The notes below the pieces were generated by a model, which saw nothing but the letters and a program-made list of their open reading frames with translations, was not told where the DNA came from and did not search any database. Source: an uncultured Oscillospiraceae bacterium (GTDB lineage Bacteria > Bacillota > Clostridia > Oscillospirales > Oscillospiraceae). From it: 64,000 bases of DNA. This document shows, piece by piece, positions 16,021 through 24,615 of this stretch (the stretch's first letter is position 1; the number at the start of each line of letters is the position of its first letter). Location: positions 1 to 64,000 of the forward strand of contig CANROC010000013.1 in assembly GCA_947632175.1 (NCBI GenBank), read 5' to 3'. Position numbers and translations under genes: made by a program.

Positions 16021-18271
16021 GCTTTCCAAGGTGTGGCGGCGGAGGGCGTTTGTTCTCTCCGCGCTGGCGCTGCTGGCGGTCAATGTCTTCCTCCTGTGGT
16101 ATTCTGGCCTTGAGAACGCGTCCGCGCCGGGGCTGACGGCTTACAAGGAGCTTTACAACCACATCTCCGGCATGAGCGAGGAGGAGAAGCACACCTATGT
16201 GGGCAAGCTCCGGGAAACCATCGACGGCGTATCGTTTGTAGAGAACATTCTGCTCCTGCGTTCCTCCGGGATGGGGGAGCAGTTCGCCGAGATGGAGCTT
16301 GCGGAGAACCCCGGCGTCTTTGAGAGATACTATGACCTCTATACCTCCGGGGCTTACCTGCGCTATACCGATTCCCTGGCGGCGGAAAAGACGTTCATTG
16401 ACAGGATCTACAGCGAGGAGAGCAAGGTTTACGGTTATGGGTCGTATCTTCAGGAGGTCCAGGAGCGGGAAAATCTTCTGGGCGGTATCTCCATTTTCGC
16501 AAACGCCCAAAACGAGGACAGCTTTTCCTCCCGGAACATCAAAAAAAGCGCCGCCGACCACGCGGCATTAAATACGCAGGGCGTCAGTTGGACCCCCTCC
16601 GCGCCCATTACCGCGCCGGCGCAAAATATGTGGTCCGACCTTCTGCTGATTGCGCTGACCTTTCTTTTCGTCACCGGTCTTGTGTCCGATGAGAAGCAAA
16701 AGGGGTTGGCGACCGTCACGAGGGTCACGAAGCGCGGCGTCGTTCCCACCATTTCCGCCAAACTCCTGGCCCTGCTTGTCTACTGCGTTGTGACGGAGAC
16801 GGTGTTTTTCACCGTGAACGTCCTCTTTTCCGGCGTCACCGCCGGCTGGTGGGATCTGACGGTCAGGCTTCAATCGGTATCCGCGTACATGGAGAGCAGT
16901 CTCCATATCAGCGTCTTAGAGTTCTACGTCCTGTCCGTGGTCGCAAAGAGCCTCACGCTGTTCGCGGCCTTCGCGCTGATTACCGGGCTTTGCGTCGTCA
17001 GCGGCCGCGTGACCGTCCCGTACTTTGGAGGCGCGGTCCTGTGGGTCGTAAGCTTCGCGCTTTGGCGCTTTGTCCCGGCGGCCTCGGCGGCAAGTCCCGC
17101 AAAGCACCTGAATCTCTTTGCCCTCCTGCGGACGGAAAGCATCTTCGGTGCCTATCTGAATCTGGATTTGGGCGGGATGCCCGTTTCACGCATGGTTTTA
17201 AGCCTGGGACTTGGGTTGGCCATAGCCCTTGTGGGCGTCGCCCTCGACCTTCTCCTGTACCGGCGTCCCATTGGGCAGTCCGCGGCGCGGGCCTTGCGGC
17301 CCCGTCCACTGCCTTTCCGACCCCACGCCTCCCTCACGCGGCATGAGGCGTACAAGCTTCTCATCACCAATCACGGCCTTGCCATACTGCTGGCGTTTGT
17401 CTGTCTCATCGCCGCGCAGAGTCTTTCCAATACCTACACTCCCTCCTCCACGGAGCAATATTATCAAAGCGTCATGCTGAGCCTGGAGGGGGAGCTGACG
17501 GGGGAAAAGGAGGCGCTCATCGCCTCAGAGAAAGCCCGGTTTGAAGAGGCGTTTGAGGAAATCCGCCAGATCAACGCCGCCGTGGCCTCCGGCGAGCTTT
17601 CGGAGGATGTGGGCGATACGCTGAAGGCCAAATGGCAGGCCGTCACCGCCTTTTACCCCGCCTTTGAGCGGGTCTTGGATCAATACGAGCTTGTCAAAAA
17701 TGGCGGCGTGTTTCTCTATGACACCGGCTGGCTTTACCTCCTGGGGGCGCTGGGTATGCCGGAGCTGCCGGGTTTTCTGCTTTTGACGCTAGGCCTCATT
17801 CTCGCCCTGTCGGGCGCCGGGGCCATGGAGTTTTCAAGCGGCGCGTGGAGCGTCCTCAATGTCACAAAAACAGGCGGCAGAGACGTTTTGCGGCGAAAGC
17901 TGGTTCTCTGTGCCCTTGCCGGGGCGATCTTCGCCGCCGTTCCCTTTGTGTTCCGGGCCGTCTCCACAATCAGCGCGTTTCCCATACACGATCCTTTCAC
18001 CCCGGCCCGGATGATCCCCCTTTACCGTAATCTCCCCACCGCCATTCCCACGGCGGCCCTGGGAGCGGCAAAGCTGACGGTCCAGATGCTCTGCGGCGCG
18101 CTTATGGCGCTGATCGTCGCGATGCTGTCCCTTTGGCGCAGAAGCCATATTCAAACGATTTTCCTCGCGTTTCTCATCCTCGCCGCCCCCTGTGTCCTGT
18201 CCGCCCTTGGCTTTGGCATCGCGGAAAAATTCTCTTTGTACCCGGTGTATGCCTGGACGTTGACCGGATGA
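15998..18271 (+). CDS. ABC-2 type transporter permease, large two-block membrane protein
   Basis: 757 residues from ATG 15998, preceded by a GGAGGGGGAGG ribosome-binding site inside the ATPase gene. An N-terminal membrane span (~12-33) is followed by a ~180-residue extracytoplasmic helical domain and a cluster of five or six spans (~205-420). A second half then repeats the layout: span (~450-475), extracytoplasmic domain and C-terminal spans (~570-755). It looks like two fused ABC-2 half-permeases and would pair with the upstream ATPase. Last gene of the operon. Confidence 0.85.
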   Translation: MVRLTLFELSKVWRRRAFVLSALALLAVNVFLLWYSGLENASAPGLTAYKELYNHISGMSEEEKHTYVGKLRETIDGVSFVENILLLRSSGMGEQFAEMELAENPGVFERYYDLYTSGAYLRYTDSLAAEKTFIDRIYSEESKVYGYGSYLQEVQERENLLGGISIFANAQNEDSFSSRNIKKSAADHAALNTQGVSWTPSAPITAPAQNMWSDLLLIALTFLFVTGLVSDEKQKGLATVTRVTKRGVVPTISAKLLALLVYCVVTETVFFTVNVLFSGVTAGWWDLTVRLQSVSAYMESSLHISVLEFYVLSVVAKSLTLFAAFALITGLCVVSGRVTVPYFGGAVLWVVSFALWRFVPAASAASPAKHLNLFALLRTESIFGAYLNLDLGGMPVSRMVLSLGLGLAIALVGVALDLLLYRRPIGQSAARALRPRPLPFRPHASLTRHEAYKLLITNHGLAILLAFVCLIAAQSLSNTYTPSSTEQYYQSVMLSLEGELTGEKEALIASEKARFEEAFEEIRQINAAVASGELSEDVGDTLKAKWQAVTAFYPAFERVLDQYELVKNGGVFLYDTGWLYLLGALGMPELPGFLLLTLGLILALSGAGAMEFSSGAWSVLNVTKTGGRDVLRRKLVLCALAGAIFAAVPFVFRAVSTISAFPIHDPFTPARMIPLYRNLPTAIPTAALGAAKLTVQMLCGALMALIVAMLSLWRRSHIQTIFLAFLILAAPCVLSALGFGIAEKFSLYPVYAWTLTG

Positions 18272-18321
18272 ATGGCACTTTCATCATACCTCTTCCATAC
18301 CAAGCTGTTCCGCCAAGCCGG

Positions 18322-18792
18322 TCAGGGTATACAGCAGCTCTCCGGCGGGGCTGTGTAGACCGTGGCGGGGACGCCTGTTAAGAGCGGCAGCAGGGATTTT
18401 ACCCGGTTTTTCTGGAGGTAAGGGCTGGAGATGACGATCTCCCGGGCCGCGCTTGACAGATCCGCCGTAAATGGTTCCAAATATTCATTTCCAGTATAAA
18501 TAGCGCAGGGCGCGTCGTCGCGGCCGCCCTGCTTCACCTTGTACCCCAGCTCCGCGTAGCCCCGCAGACGACGGCGGTACATCATTATGACTGGCTCAAA
18601 AGCTATGACGGGCTTGCGATGCCAAGGGGAACGTGTGGAAGCCGGTTGGCAGGAGCGGCGTCGTTCTCCACGATCCCCGCGTAGGTGTCCTGAATGCCGC
18701 TGATCGCCGGAAGCTGTGTCCTTGTAACGCGGAATCACAAAATGTGAAAACGCCCGCTTTTGGTGTCCACGATGTACCGCACGGGGCCGCAC
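18322..18792 (-). pseudogene. decayed gene with phospholipase D-like segment
   Basis: The minus-strand frame contains YLEPFTADLSSAAREIVISS followed by PYL and GVPATVYTAPPES. These match the start of PLD-like domains found on helicase/nuclease proteins. A possible upstream part (RYIVDTKSGRFHIL) ends in a stop, and the flanking sequence needs frameshifts to join. No HxK catalytic motif remains. It fills most of the 590-bp gap between the ABC permease and the next gene. No functional product expected. Confidence 0.45.
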
Positions 18793-18865
18793 TTCGTCAG
18801 GTCATTCCATTTTTTGTGCCGATCTGCTATAATACCCTCCTATTAAATTTTAGGAGGTATTTTGT

Positions 18866-19309
18866 ATGGCAAAATACGACATCAGTACATTCACCTGGTA
18901 CGACCAGGAACCCAAGAGGCAGGAGATGAGGATCGGCGTGTCCGATTCCTGTGGACTCCGGTTTAACGCCGCGCTTCAGAGGCAGCTGCCGGAGCGGTTC
19001 CAGCTCTGCGTCTCACCGGACAAGCGGGTGATGTGCATCGTGGAGTCGGAGGAGGGCACCATCACTCTGAGAAAGAACGGCAGCAGGAAGCTTCCGAAGC
19101 TTCAGCGGGACATAGAGGACGCCGGCGTGATCCTTCCGGCGCGGTATGTTTTTTACGCCGAGGACGGGATGCTGTTCGGGGAGTTGAGGGCGCCGAAGCC
19201 CTCGAAGCCCGGGACCTCCAAGCGCAAGAAGGCAGCCAGGTCACGGAGGATCAGCAAGTCCCAGGAAAAGTACATTCTGGAGGGCCTGAACCATGGGAAG
19301 CTCTGTTGA
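18866..19309 (+). CDS. hypothetical protein, beta-rich N-terminus and basic tail
   Basis: 147 residues with a strong ribosome-binding site (TAGGAGG). Residues ~18-110 alternate short strands (LRFNAALQRQL, RVMCIVESEEGTITLRKNG, VILPARYVFYAEDGMLFGEL) in a pattern loosely like AbrB/MraZ-type beta folds, though no family is assigned. Residues ~110-140 are Lys/Arg/Ser-rich (PSKPGTSKRKKAARSRRISK), suggesting nucleic-acid contact. Overlaps the following sigma-like gene by 17 bp, so the two are coupled. Function unknown. Confidence 0.65.
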   Translation: MAKYDISTFTWYDQEPKRQEMRIGVSDSCGLRFNAALQRQLPERFQLCVSPDKRVMCIVESEEGTITLRKNGSRKLPKLQRDIEDAGVILPARYVFYAEDGMLFGELRAPKPSKPGTSKRKKAARSRRISKSQEKYILEGLNHGKLC

Positions 19310-19817
19310 CACTGCCGAGGCCCGCATCATGGAGGCGGCTGTTCCCGCCATCCGGAAGCTTTGCGAGGGGAGATGGGAAAAGCTGGAGTATCAGGACAGA
19401 GTCTCCGAGGCCTGCCGGATCTTCTTAGAGGACCTGCGGACCATGCCGCTGAACACCGGGCGTTTCCTGGAGGAGTTCAGAGCTGATTTGGAGGTGAAAA
19501 TGGGAGAGCTCAACCGGCGCGCGCCGTCTCCCCGGTTTGACCACTGCTCCCTGGACGCCGTCTTTTCCGACAAGACCGGTGAAACGTTTGAGGGATACTG
19601 CCTCATCCCCTCAACGCCGACGGATTTTACCGGGAGCGAGGTGGATGAATTTCTGCTGAGTCTTCCGCCCCTGGCCAGAGGGATCCTTACGCTCAGTATG
19701 AGAGGCCACGAGTCGTCCGAGTTGGCGGAGATGTTTGGCATTAGCATCTCCCGAATCGACCAGGAGATGGAGGAAATACGCCGGCTTTACAACCGATGGA
19801 ATGATACTAATATCTAA
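19293..19817 (+). CDS. sigma-70 region 4-like DNA-binding protein
   Basis: 174 residues. The C-terminal ~55 residues (PPLARGILTLSMRGHESSEL, then AEMFGISISRIDQEMEEIRR) are a sigma region 4-type helix-turn-helix; the N-terminal ~110 residues lack a recognisable region 2. It may be a divergent sigma factor or a sigma-like regulator, perhaps phage-derived. The last codons (D-T-N-I-stop) lie inside the left terminal repeat of a MITE-like element, so insertion of that element reshaped the C-terminus. Confidence 0.65.
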   Translation: MGSSVDTAEARIMEAAVPAIRKLCEGRWEKLEYQDRVSEACRIFLEDLRTMPLNTGRFLEEFRADLEVKMGELNRRAPSPRFDHCSLDAVFSDKTGETFEGYCLIPSTPTDFTGSEVDEFLLSLPPLARGILTLSMRGHESSELAEMFGISISRIDQEMEEIRRLYNRWNDTNI

Positions 19818-19964
19818 TTAAAATAAGACATTCGCGCCGGTCTTTTTCGCGTCATGCGGCGTCAGCCGCCTTGGGAATACACAAAGTATTCCCTGCGGCG
19901 TCTTCCTTGCCTGACGCGAAAAATCCTCGCCGCTCGGTGTCTTCTTTTAAATAGATATTAGTAT
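19804..19964. mobile_element. MITE-like element, short form (copy A)
   Basis: 161 bp bounded by terminal inverted repeats ATACTAATATCTA...TAGATATTAGTAT; the homology extends ~20 bp with one mismatch. Inside are nested palindromes, including GGGAATAC-ACAAA-GTATTCCC and a CGTCAG.../...CTGACG pairing. No coding capacity. Copies B (20095-20354) and C (59053-59312) carry an extra internal module that is missing here. Confidence 0.85.
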
Positions 19965-20015
19965 GAGGAGTAGCGATAAGGATTGTCCGGGCGTTCGTTG
20001 CAAAGCAAGACAAAT

Positions 20016-20046
20016 CATGGGGCCGCTCGGTGAGAGCGGCCCCATG
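20016..20046. terminator. bidirectional hairpin between MITE copies A and B
   Basis: CATGGGGCCGCTC-GGTGA-GAGCGGCCCCATG is a perfect 13-bp stem with a 5-nt loop, lying between convergent genes. It lacks a T-tract, so it may be only a weak terminator. Confidence 0.5.
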
Positions 20047-20094
20047 CATAAAGATATTCTTGAATCGTCAGAAAAATGGCGGATCAATGATCTT

Positions 20095-20354
20095 ATACTA
20101 ATATCTAATTAAAACAAGCCATTCGCGACGGTTTTTTTCGCATCGTCGTCGCTCGAGCCGCTTTACCTCGGGCTCCCTTTGGTCGCCCTCAGGCGCTGGC
20201 TCGGCTCCTCCTCTCCCCAGCGGGCTTTGCCCGCCGGGGACCCCCGGTGCGTCAGCCGCCTTGGGAATACATACAGTATTCCCTGCGGCGTCTTCCTTGC
20301 CTGACGCGAAAAATCCTCGCCGCTCGGTGTCTCCTTTTAAATAGATATTAGTAT
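20095..20354. mobile_element. MITE-like element, long form (copy B)
   Basis: 260 bp with the same terminal inverted repeats as copy A and in the same orientation, 130 bp away. It carries the ~95-bp internal module (about 20142-20241) shared with copy C and with the unrelated repeat at 58830-59022. It lies immediately after the end of the 11-gene operon, whose stop codon is 18 bp away, so its hairpins may serve as that operon's terminator. Confidence 0.85.
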
Positions 20355-20371
20355 TACTGTCCAAGTGAGCT

Positions 20372-22324
20372 TTACAGTTTTTCGTTTTTCGCCTTGCTGC
20401 CAAGCCGCTGGGGCTTTCCGTGGGGGAGTTGGGCGTTTGCGACGTTGTCCTCCCGATCCCGGACGGCTTTCTCGATCTCTTGAATCACATTCTCGGAATA
20501 CGTGACCTTGTAAGATCGCTTGATAAACGCAACAATCTGCTCCCGTTCCTCATCAGATACCCAGGCCCCTTGGATGCGGGCGGGCTTCGAGGCGCCGATG
20601 GGGGCGAAGAGCATATCGCCGTTGCCCACCAGCTTGTCCGCCGCGCCGCCGGCGTCCAGGATGATCCGGGACTCCAACGAGGAGGCGACCTTCAGCGCGA
20701 TGCGGCTGGGGATGTTGGCCTTCATAAGGCCGGTGATCACGTCCGCCCGGGGGCTCTGCGTGGCGATGACCAAATGTACGCCGGCGGCGCGGCCCATCTG
20801 TGCCACCCGGCAGATGGATTCCTCCACCTCCTTGGCGGCGATCATCATAAGGTCGGCCAGCTCGTCGATGATGATCACGATCTGCGGCATCTTCGGCGTG
20901 TCCGCGTCCAGCTGCTGGTTGTAGCTGGAGATGTCCCTGGCCCCGGCGTCGGAGAAGGTCCGGTAGCGCTTCATCATCTCCACCACCGCCCACTGCAGCG
21001 CCCCGGCGGCCTTCTTGGCCTCCGTCACCACGGGGATCAACAGGTGCGGGATGCCGTTGTAGATCTTGAACTCCACCATCTTCGGGTCCACCATGATGAA
21101 CTTGACCTCCTCCGGCGTGGCCTTATAGAGGAGGCTGAGGATGAGGGAGTTTAAGCACACCGATTTGCCCGAGCCGGTGGTGCCGGCCACCAGGAGGTGG
21201 GGCAGCTTGGAGATATTGCCCACCATCACGTCGCCGGAGATGTTCTTCCCGATGGCGAAGGTGAGCTTGGACTTGGCGTTCGTGAACTCCGGGGCGGTGA
21301 TGATCTCTCGGAGGTAGACGGTGGAGACATTCTTGTTGGGCACCTCGATGCCCACGGTGCTGATGCGGTTGGGGATGGCGGCGATGCGCACGCCGGAAAC
21401 GCCCAGGGCCAGGGCGATGTCGTCGGCCAGGTTCGTGAGCTTGTTGAGCTTCACGCCGATCTCCAGCTCCATCTCGTACCGGGTGATGCTGGGGCCGTGG
21501 ACGATGTTGGAGATGTTCACGTTGATGCCGAAGGACCGCAGACACAGCTCCAGCCGCTCCTTGGTGGCCGTGAGCTCGTCCTGGATGGCGTCATCGTCCG
21601 AAACGACAGGCTCGTCCAAAAAATCGACCGCGGGGAAACGGTAGACAGGTTTTTCCTCCCCCGTGTCCGTAAGATCGTTTTCCCGGTCCTCCCCGGCGGG
21701 TCTGACGGGCTCTTCCGTTTCATGGGAGTCGATGGGCCCCGGCCCCTTTTCGCCTAGCAGGTCAAGGAGAAGCTCACAATGGGGACACGGCCGGAAACGG
21801 CTGGACGTGTGATAACAGTCACAGCTCATGTCTACGAGTTCCCCGTCATGAAAAACAAGTTCCGGATAATGGGTAAAGCCAAAGTCGCATTTCACTTTTC
21901 CCTTGACGGTCCTCATGCCCGGTTCCCAGAGGGTATCGCTTAAAATGACGGCCCTGTCCGGCGAAGCGGCGACTGGCCCCTTTGCATCCGTCAATGGCAT
22001 GGCATTCCCGGAAAACCGCCGGTTCTCCCGCGCATCTGCTTCGATCCTGATCTGCTGATCGCCGTATTCTTCAGCCAGCAAGGCCGCGCAATGGACGCAG
22101 AGCTTCGTACCGTTTTGGCAGTCACACGCAAAGCCTGTCAAGGCGGCCCCGGCCGGGTCAAAACGGACCATCGGGTGATGAACAAAGCCAAAGGCGCCGG
22201 TCACATGGGCACGTAAAGTCACCTGACCGTCCTCTGACGGAACGCGCTCTACTTTTCTTACCTTTCCCTCGCCGGCAAGCGTCTTTCCTGCGTTCCACAT
22301 CCCCGGAGAAATATAAGTTGCCAT
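20372..22324 (-). CDS. FtsK/SpoIIIE-family DNA translocase fused to two SWIM-type zinc fingers
   Basis: 650 residues from ATG 22324. Two N-terminal SWIM-like modules carry CxCx(n)CxH: C67-x-C69...C76-x-H78 and C168-x-C170...C180-x-H182. Each is preceded by a similar G-F-(V/T)-H-(H/Y)-P strand, so they are an internal duplication. An acidic linker (~195-250) follows. From ~255 the FtsK alpha and beta motor domains are present: Walker A GTTGSGKS (381-388), Walker B IVIIIDELADLM (D487/E488), and ATQSPRADVITG. The winged-helix gamma domain that reads KOPS/SRS sites and the membrane-spanning N-terminus of true FtsK/SpoIIIE are both missing. DNA (or RNA) contact would instead come from the zinc fingers. 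Last gene of the 11-gene operon. Confidence 0.88.
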   Translation of the reverse strand: MATYISPGMWNAGKTLAGEGKVRKVERVPSEDGQVTLRAHVTGAFGFVHHPMVRFDPAGAALTGFACDCQNGTKLCVHCAALLAEEYGDQQIRIEADARENRRFSGNAMPLTDAKGPVAASPDRAVILSDTLWEPGMRTVKGKVKCDFGFTHYPELVFHDGELVDMSCDCYHTSSRFRPCPHCELLLDLLGEKGPGPIDSHETEEPVRPAGEDRENDLTDTGEEKPVYRFPAVDFLDEPVVSDDDAIQDELTATKERLELCLRSFGINVNISNIVHGPSITRYEMELEIGVKLNKLTNLADDIALALGVSGVRIAAIPNRISTVGIEVPNKNVSTVYLREIITAPEFTNAKSKLTFAIGKNISGDVMVGNISKLPHLLVAGTTGSGKSVCLNSLILSLLYKATPEEVKFIMVDPKMVEFKIYNGIPHLLIPVVTEAKKAAGALQWAVVEMMKRYRTFSDAGARDISSYNQQLDADTPKMPQIVIIIDELADLMMIAAKEVEESICRVAQMGRAAGVHLVIATQSPRADVITGLMKANIPSRIALKVASSLESRIILDAGGAADKLVGNGDMLFAPIGASKPARIQGAWVSDEEREQIVAFIKRSYKVTYSENVIQEIEKAVRDREDNVANAQLPHGKPQRLGSKAKNEKL

Positions 22325-22366
22325 GCAAAAAACAGTCCTTTCTCCCACGGTGAAGTTTAAGTATTG

Positions 22367-23359
22367 TCAATCAGTGATATCTATCAGCTCCATGTCCTCC
22401 GTAAAAGTCCTATTTTCTTTCTCCGACAAAGCGGCTGCCCTGGCGTCAACACTATTTTCGCTTCGGGATCCACTTATTTGAGAAACGCGGGACGGCTCGC
22501 TAGACTGAACAATCTGTCCTGCCGCGGGTTTTTCAGGCGTCAGCATCTGTACGCAGTCCAGGACCGAGTCCCTGTCACAGTTCAGACGCAGGATCCGTGT
22601 ATCTTCCGCCTGAATGTCTGCGGAAAGTCTGATATATTGGATGAGCAGTGTAAGATCTCCATAGGACATGCCTTCCGTTTTCTCAGCAAGCTCGTCAACA
22701 GTCATATCCTTGAAAACCATTTCGGCCATGAAGGCTTTTTTGGAAACCTGCACATCCCAGCTGATTTTCGATTGAAGAAATTCCTTTCTCTGACGAGCGG
22801 ATGGGAGGCTTGTCCGGACCACAAAAGCGAGGGAGCGGAGGTCGGAGGGCAGGGAGGCTATATTCTCCACATAGCAGACAACAGCCAGCTTCCGCGCTTT
22901 GGCCTCGTTTTCCTCTACATACTTTGCGATCGCCTCCGCAACGACCCGGAGCTGTCCATACCGGTCCATGGCGTCAAAAACCACGATACGGAGCGGAGCG
23001 TTTTCCGCGGTCCTGAAAAGATCGTCTACCCGATCGGCGGCCTCTTCGGCGGTTATGGATTCAGGGAAATCCTTTTCAAGCACCCGCAGGAAAAGGGTAT
23101 TGAATGCGTCAACTCCGTAAAACGCAGGGAGCTCTCCAATCAGCGCGCTGCCTGTCATATGCCGTCCCGAACCGACAGGGCCGGAAAAAATGGTTATGCC
23201 ACGGTTCTCCTGCTCGATTACACTCCATGGACCGCCGCCCGAGAAAAGCCCCATAAGCCGGTGCTTCCAGAAGCTCGTTTCCGGAAGAAGCTCCAGCCTT
23301 TGCGTCCTCAATCTCGCGTGATCGGACAGCCTTTGAAAGTCCCATTGACGATCCGGCAT
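22367..23359 (-). CDS. P-loop NTPase partner of the AAA+ protein (divergent AAA)
   Basis: 330 residues. Residues ~52-65 (IFSGPVGSGRHMTG) are a Walker A-like loop in which the usual GKT/S is replaced by GRH. LRIVVFDAMDRYG (~121-133) is a degenerate Walker B with Asp but no Glu. A helical lid-like region ~215-250 (MSYGDLTLLIQYIRLSADI) resembles AAA+ C-domains. The last ~60 residues are Ser/Glu-rich and disordered. Its start codon overlaps the stop of the upstream AAA+ gene (TGATG), so the two are made together. Possibly a catalytically weak subunit of a mixed AAA+ ring. Confidence 0.65.
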   Translation of the reverse strand: MPDRQWDFQRLSDHARLRTQRLELLPETSFWKHRLMGLFSGGGPWSVIEQENRGITIFSGPVGSGRHMTGSALIGELPAFYGVDAFNTLFLRVLEKDFPESITAEEAADRVDDLFRTAENAPLRIVVFDAMDRYGQLRVVAEAIAKYVEENEAKARKLAVVCYVENIASLPSDLRSLAFVVRTSLPSARQRKEFLQSKISWDVQVSKKAFMAEMVFKDMTVDELAEKTEGMSYGDLTLLIQYIRLSADIQAEDTRILRLNCDRDSVLDCVQMLTPEKPAAGQIVQSSEPSRVSQISGSRSENSVDARAAALSEKENRTFTEDMELIDITD

Positions 23360-24600
23360 CAGGCGTACCTCATTTTGTTTTCAAACTCGTTGAGCGACTT
23401 CTCAATCTCGTCCTTGGGCGCGGGCTTGTATCTTGTCATGGCCTCCTCAAACAACGCCCTGGTAAGACGAAATTCACCGTTTCTGAGGGCTTCCACCGCG
23501 TGATCGCCGGAGGCAAAGTCCGCGACGCCCGTGCGGATGAGCTGCCTGAGATGGTCGGATACCCGGTTGATGTCCCGCTGATTGTACCCCTCCGTGGCGT
23601 CGGCCATCTCCTCCCAGGTGAGGTCGTCTCCCAGCCTTATGATGGAGTCAAACTTCTGGCGGAAGGAGAAAGCGCGCAGCTCCTCATCCGGCAGAGGCAC
23701 CTGCACCAGCTCCACCCGGTCGAGCATGGCGATGTCCACGTTGGACGGGTAGTTGGTGGCTCCGATGAATACCACACTGCGAGCGTCCTTATTGGCACGG
23801 ATCAGATTATTATAGGACGTCAGGAAGGTGGTGGTAAGGGTCATGTTGAAATCGGAGAGATTCGGCATGGACCGGCTTTGGCAAATGCCGTCGATCTCAT
23901 CCATAAAGAGGATGCAGGGGGCGTTTTCCACCGCCTCCGCGAAGGCGCGCTTGACGATCTTGTCCGCTTCCCCGGAGAATTTGCTGTGAATGTCGGCGCT
24001 CTCCAGCTTCATAAATTTATAGCCGTTTTGCATGAGCTCGTGGGCGAACGCCTCGATGATAAAGGTCTTGCCGCATCCCGGAGGGCCGTAGAAAAAGAAA
24101 GATTGCACCGTGGGAATGCCCAGATAGCTGTTGAGCGAATCCAGAGACACATCCCGGACGCAGTTCCTCAGGAGCTCTTTGAGCGTCTCCATGCCTACGA
24201 CCTGGTCAAAACCGTATCCCGGGTCCTCCTGGAACCATCTTGCCACCGTCTCGTCGGGAATGTCGTTTTTCTTGGGATTTGCGCCGGATGGGATTGCCGA
24301 AGCGTTGGGCGCGCGCGTCGCGGGGCTCGCGGCGGGCGCGGGCTTGGGCCTGGCCTCTTCCGGGTTCAGGCTGATCCAGATCTCGTGCATCTTCTGATTG
24401 CACATAGTCTGCTCGCTAAGCCAGTGCTGGGTTTCCGCGCCTATACTCATGGTTGCCAGCTGGCCTGCCTTGGCGGAAGCGTTCTGATAGCACAGGCCCT
24501 CCTCCCTCGACGGGGTCCCGGTTTCTTTCCGGATCTCCTTCGCCTCACGAATGAGGGAGCGGTATTCGTTGTTCAACCGATTGATCTTTTCAATATCCAA
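23359..24600 (-). CDS. Vps4/CDC48-like AAA+ ATPase with helical N-terminal domain
   Basis: 413 residues. Residues 1-80 are three predicted helices (MDIEKINRLNNEYRSLIREA; then SREEGLCYQNASAKAGQLAT and ETQHWLSEQTMCNQKMHEIW), about the size of an MIT-type bundle. A Pro/Ala linker runs 85-112. The AAA+ core has Walker A YGPPGCGKTF (171-180), pore-loop region FMKLESADIHSKFSGE, Walker B CILFMDEIDGI (229-239), sensor 1 VVFIGATNYP and arginine finger MLDRVE. This Asp-Glu-Ile-Asp/Ala-Thr-Asn-x-Pro set is the classic-clade AAA signature of CDC48, katanin and Vps4, used to thread or disassemble protein complexes. The MIT comparison is inference from length and helicity. Confidence 0.85.
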   Translation of the reverse strand: MDIEKINRLNNEYRSLIREAKEIRKETGTPSREEGLCYQNASAKAGQLATMSIGAETQHWLSEQTMCNQKMHEIWISLNPEEARPKPAPAASPATRAPNASAIPSGANPKKNDIPDETVARWFQEDPGYGFDQVVGMETLKELLRNCVRDVSLDSLNSYLGIPTVQSFFFYGPPGCGKTFIIEAFAHELMQNGYKFMKLESADIHSKFSGEADKIVKRAFAEAVENAPCILFMDEIDGICQSRSMPNLSDFNMTLTTTFLTSYNNLIRANKDARSVVFIGATNYPSNVDIAMLDRVELVQVPLPDEELRAFSFRQKFDSIIRLGDDLTWEEMADATEGYNQRDINRVSDHLRQLIRTGVADFASGDHAVEALRNGEFRLTRALFEEAMTRYKPAPKDEIEKSLNEFENKMRYA

Positions 24601-24615
24601 GGCGCACCTCGCTTT

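Noticed and set aside
20372..22324. Housekeeping FtsK or SpoIIIE
   Set aside because: Lacks the membrane domain and the gamma winged helix and is embedded in a multi-gene operon with unrelated machinery.
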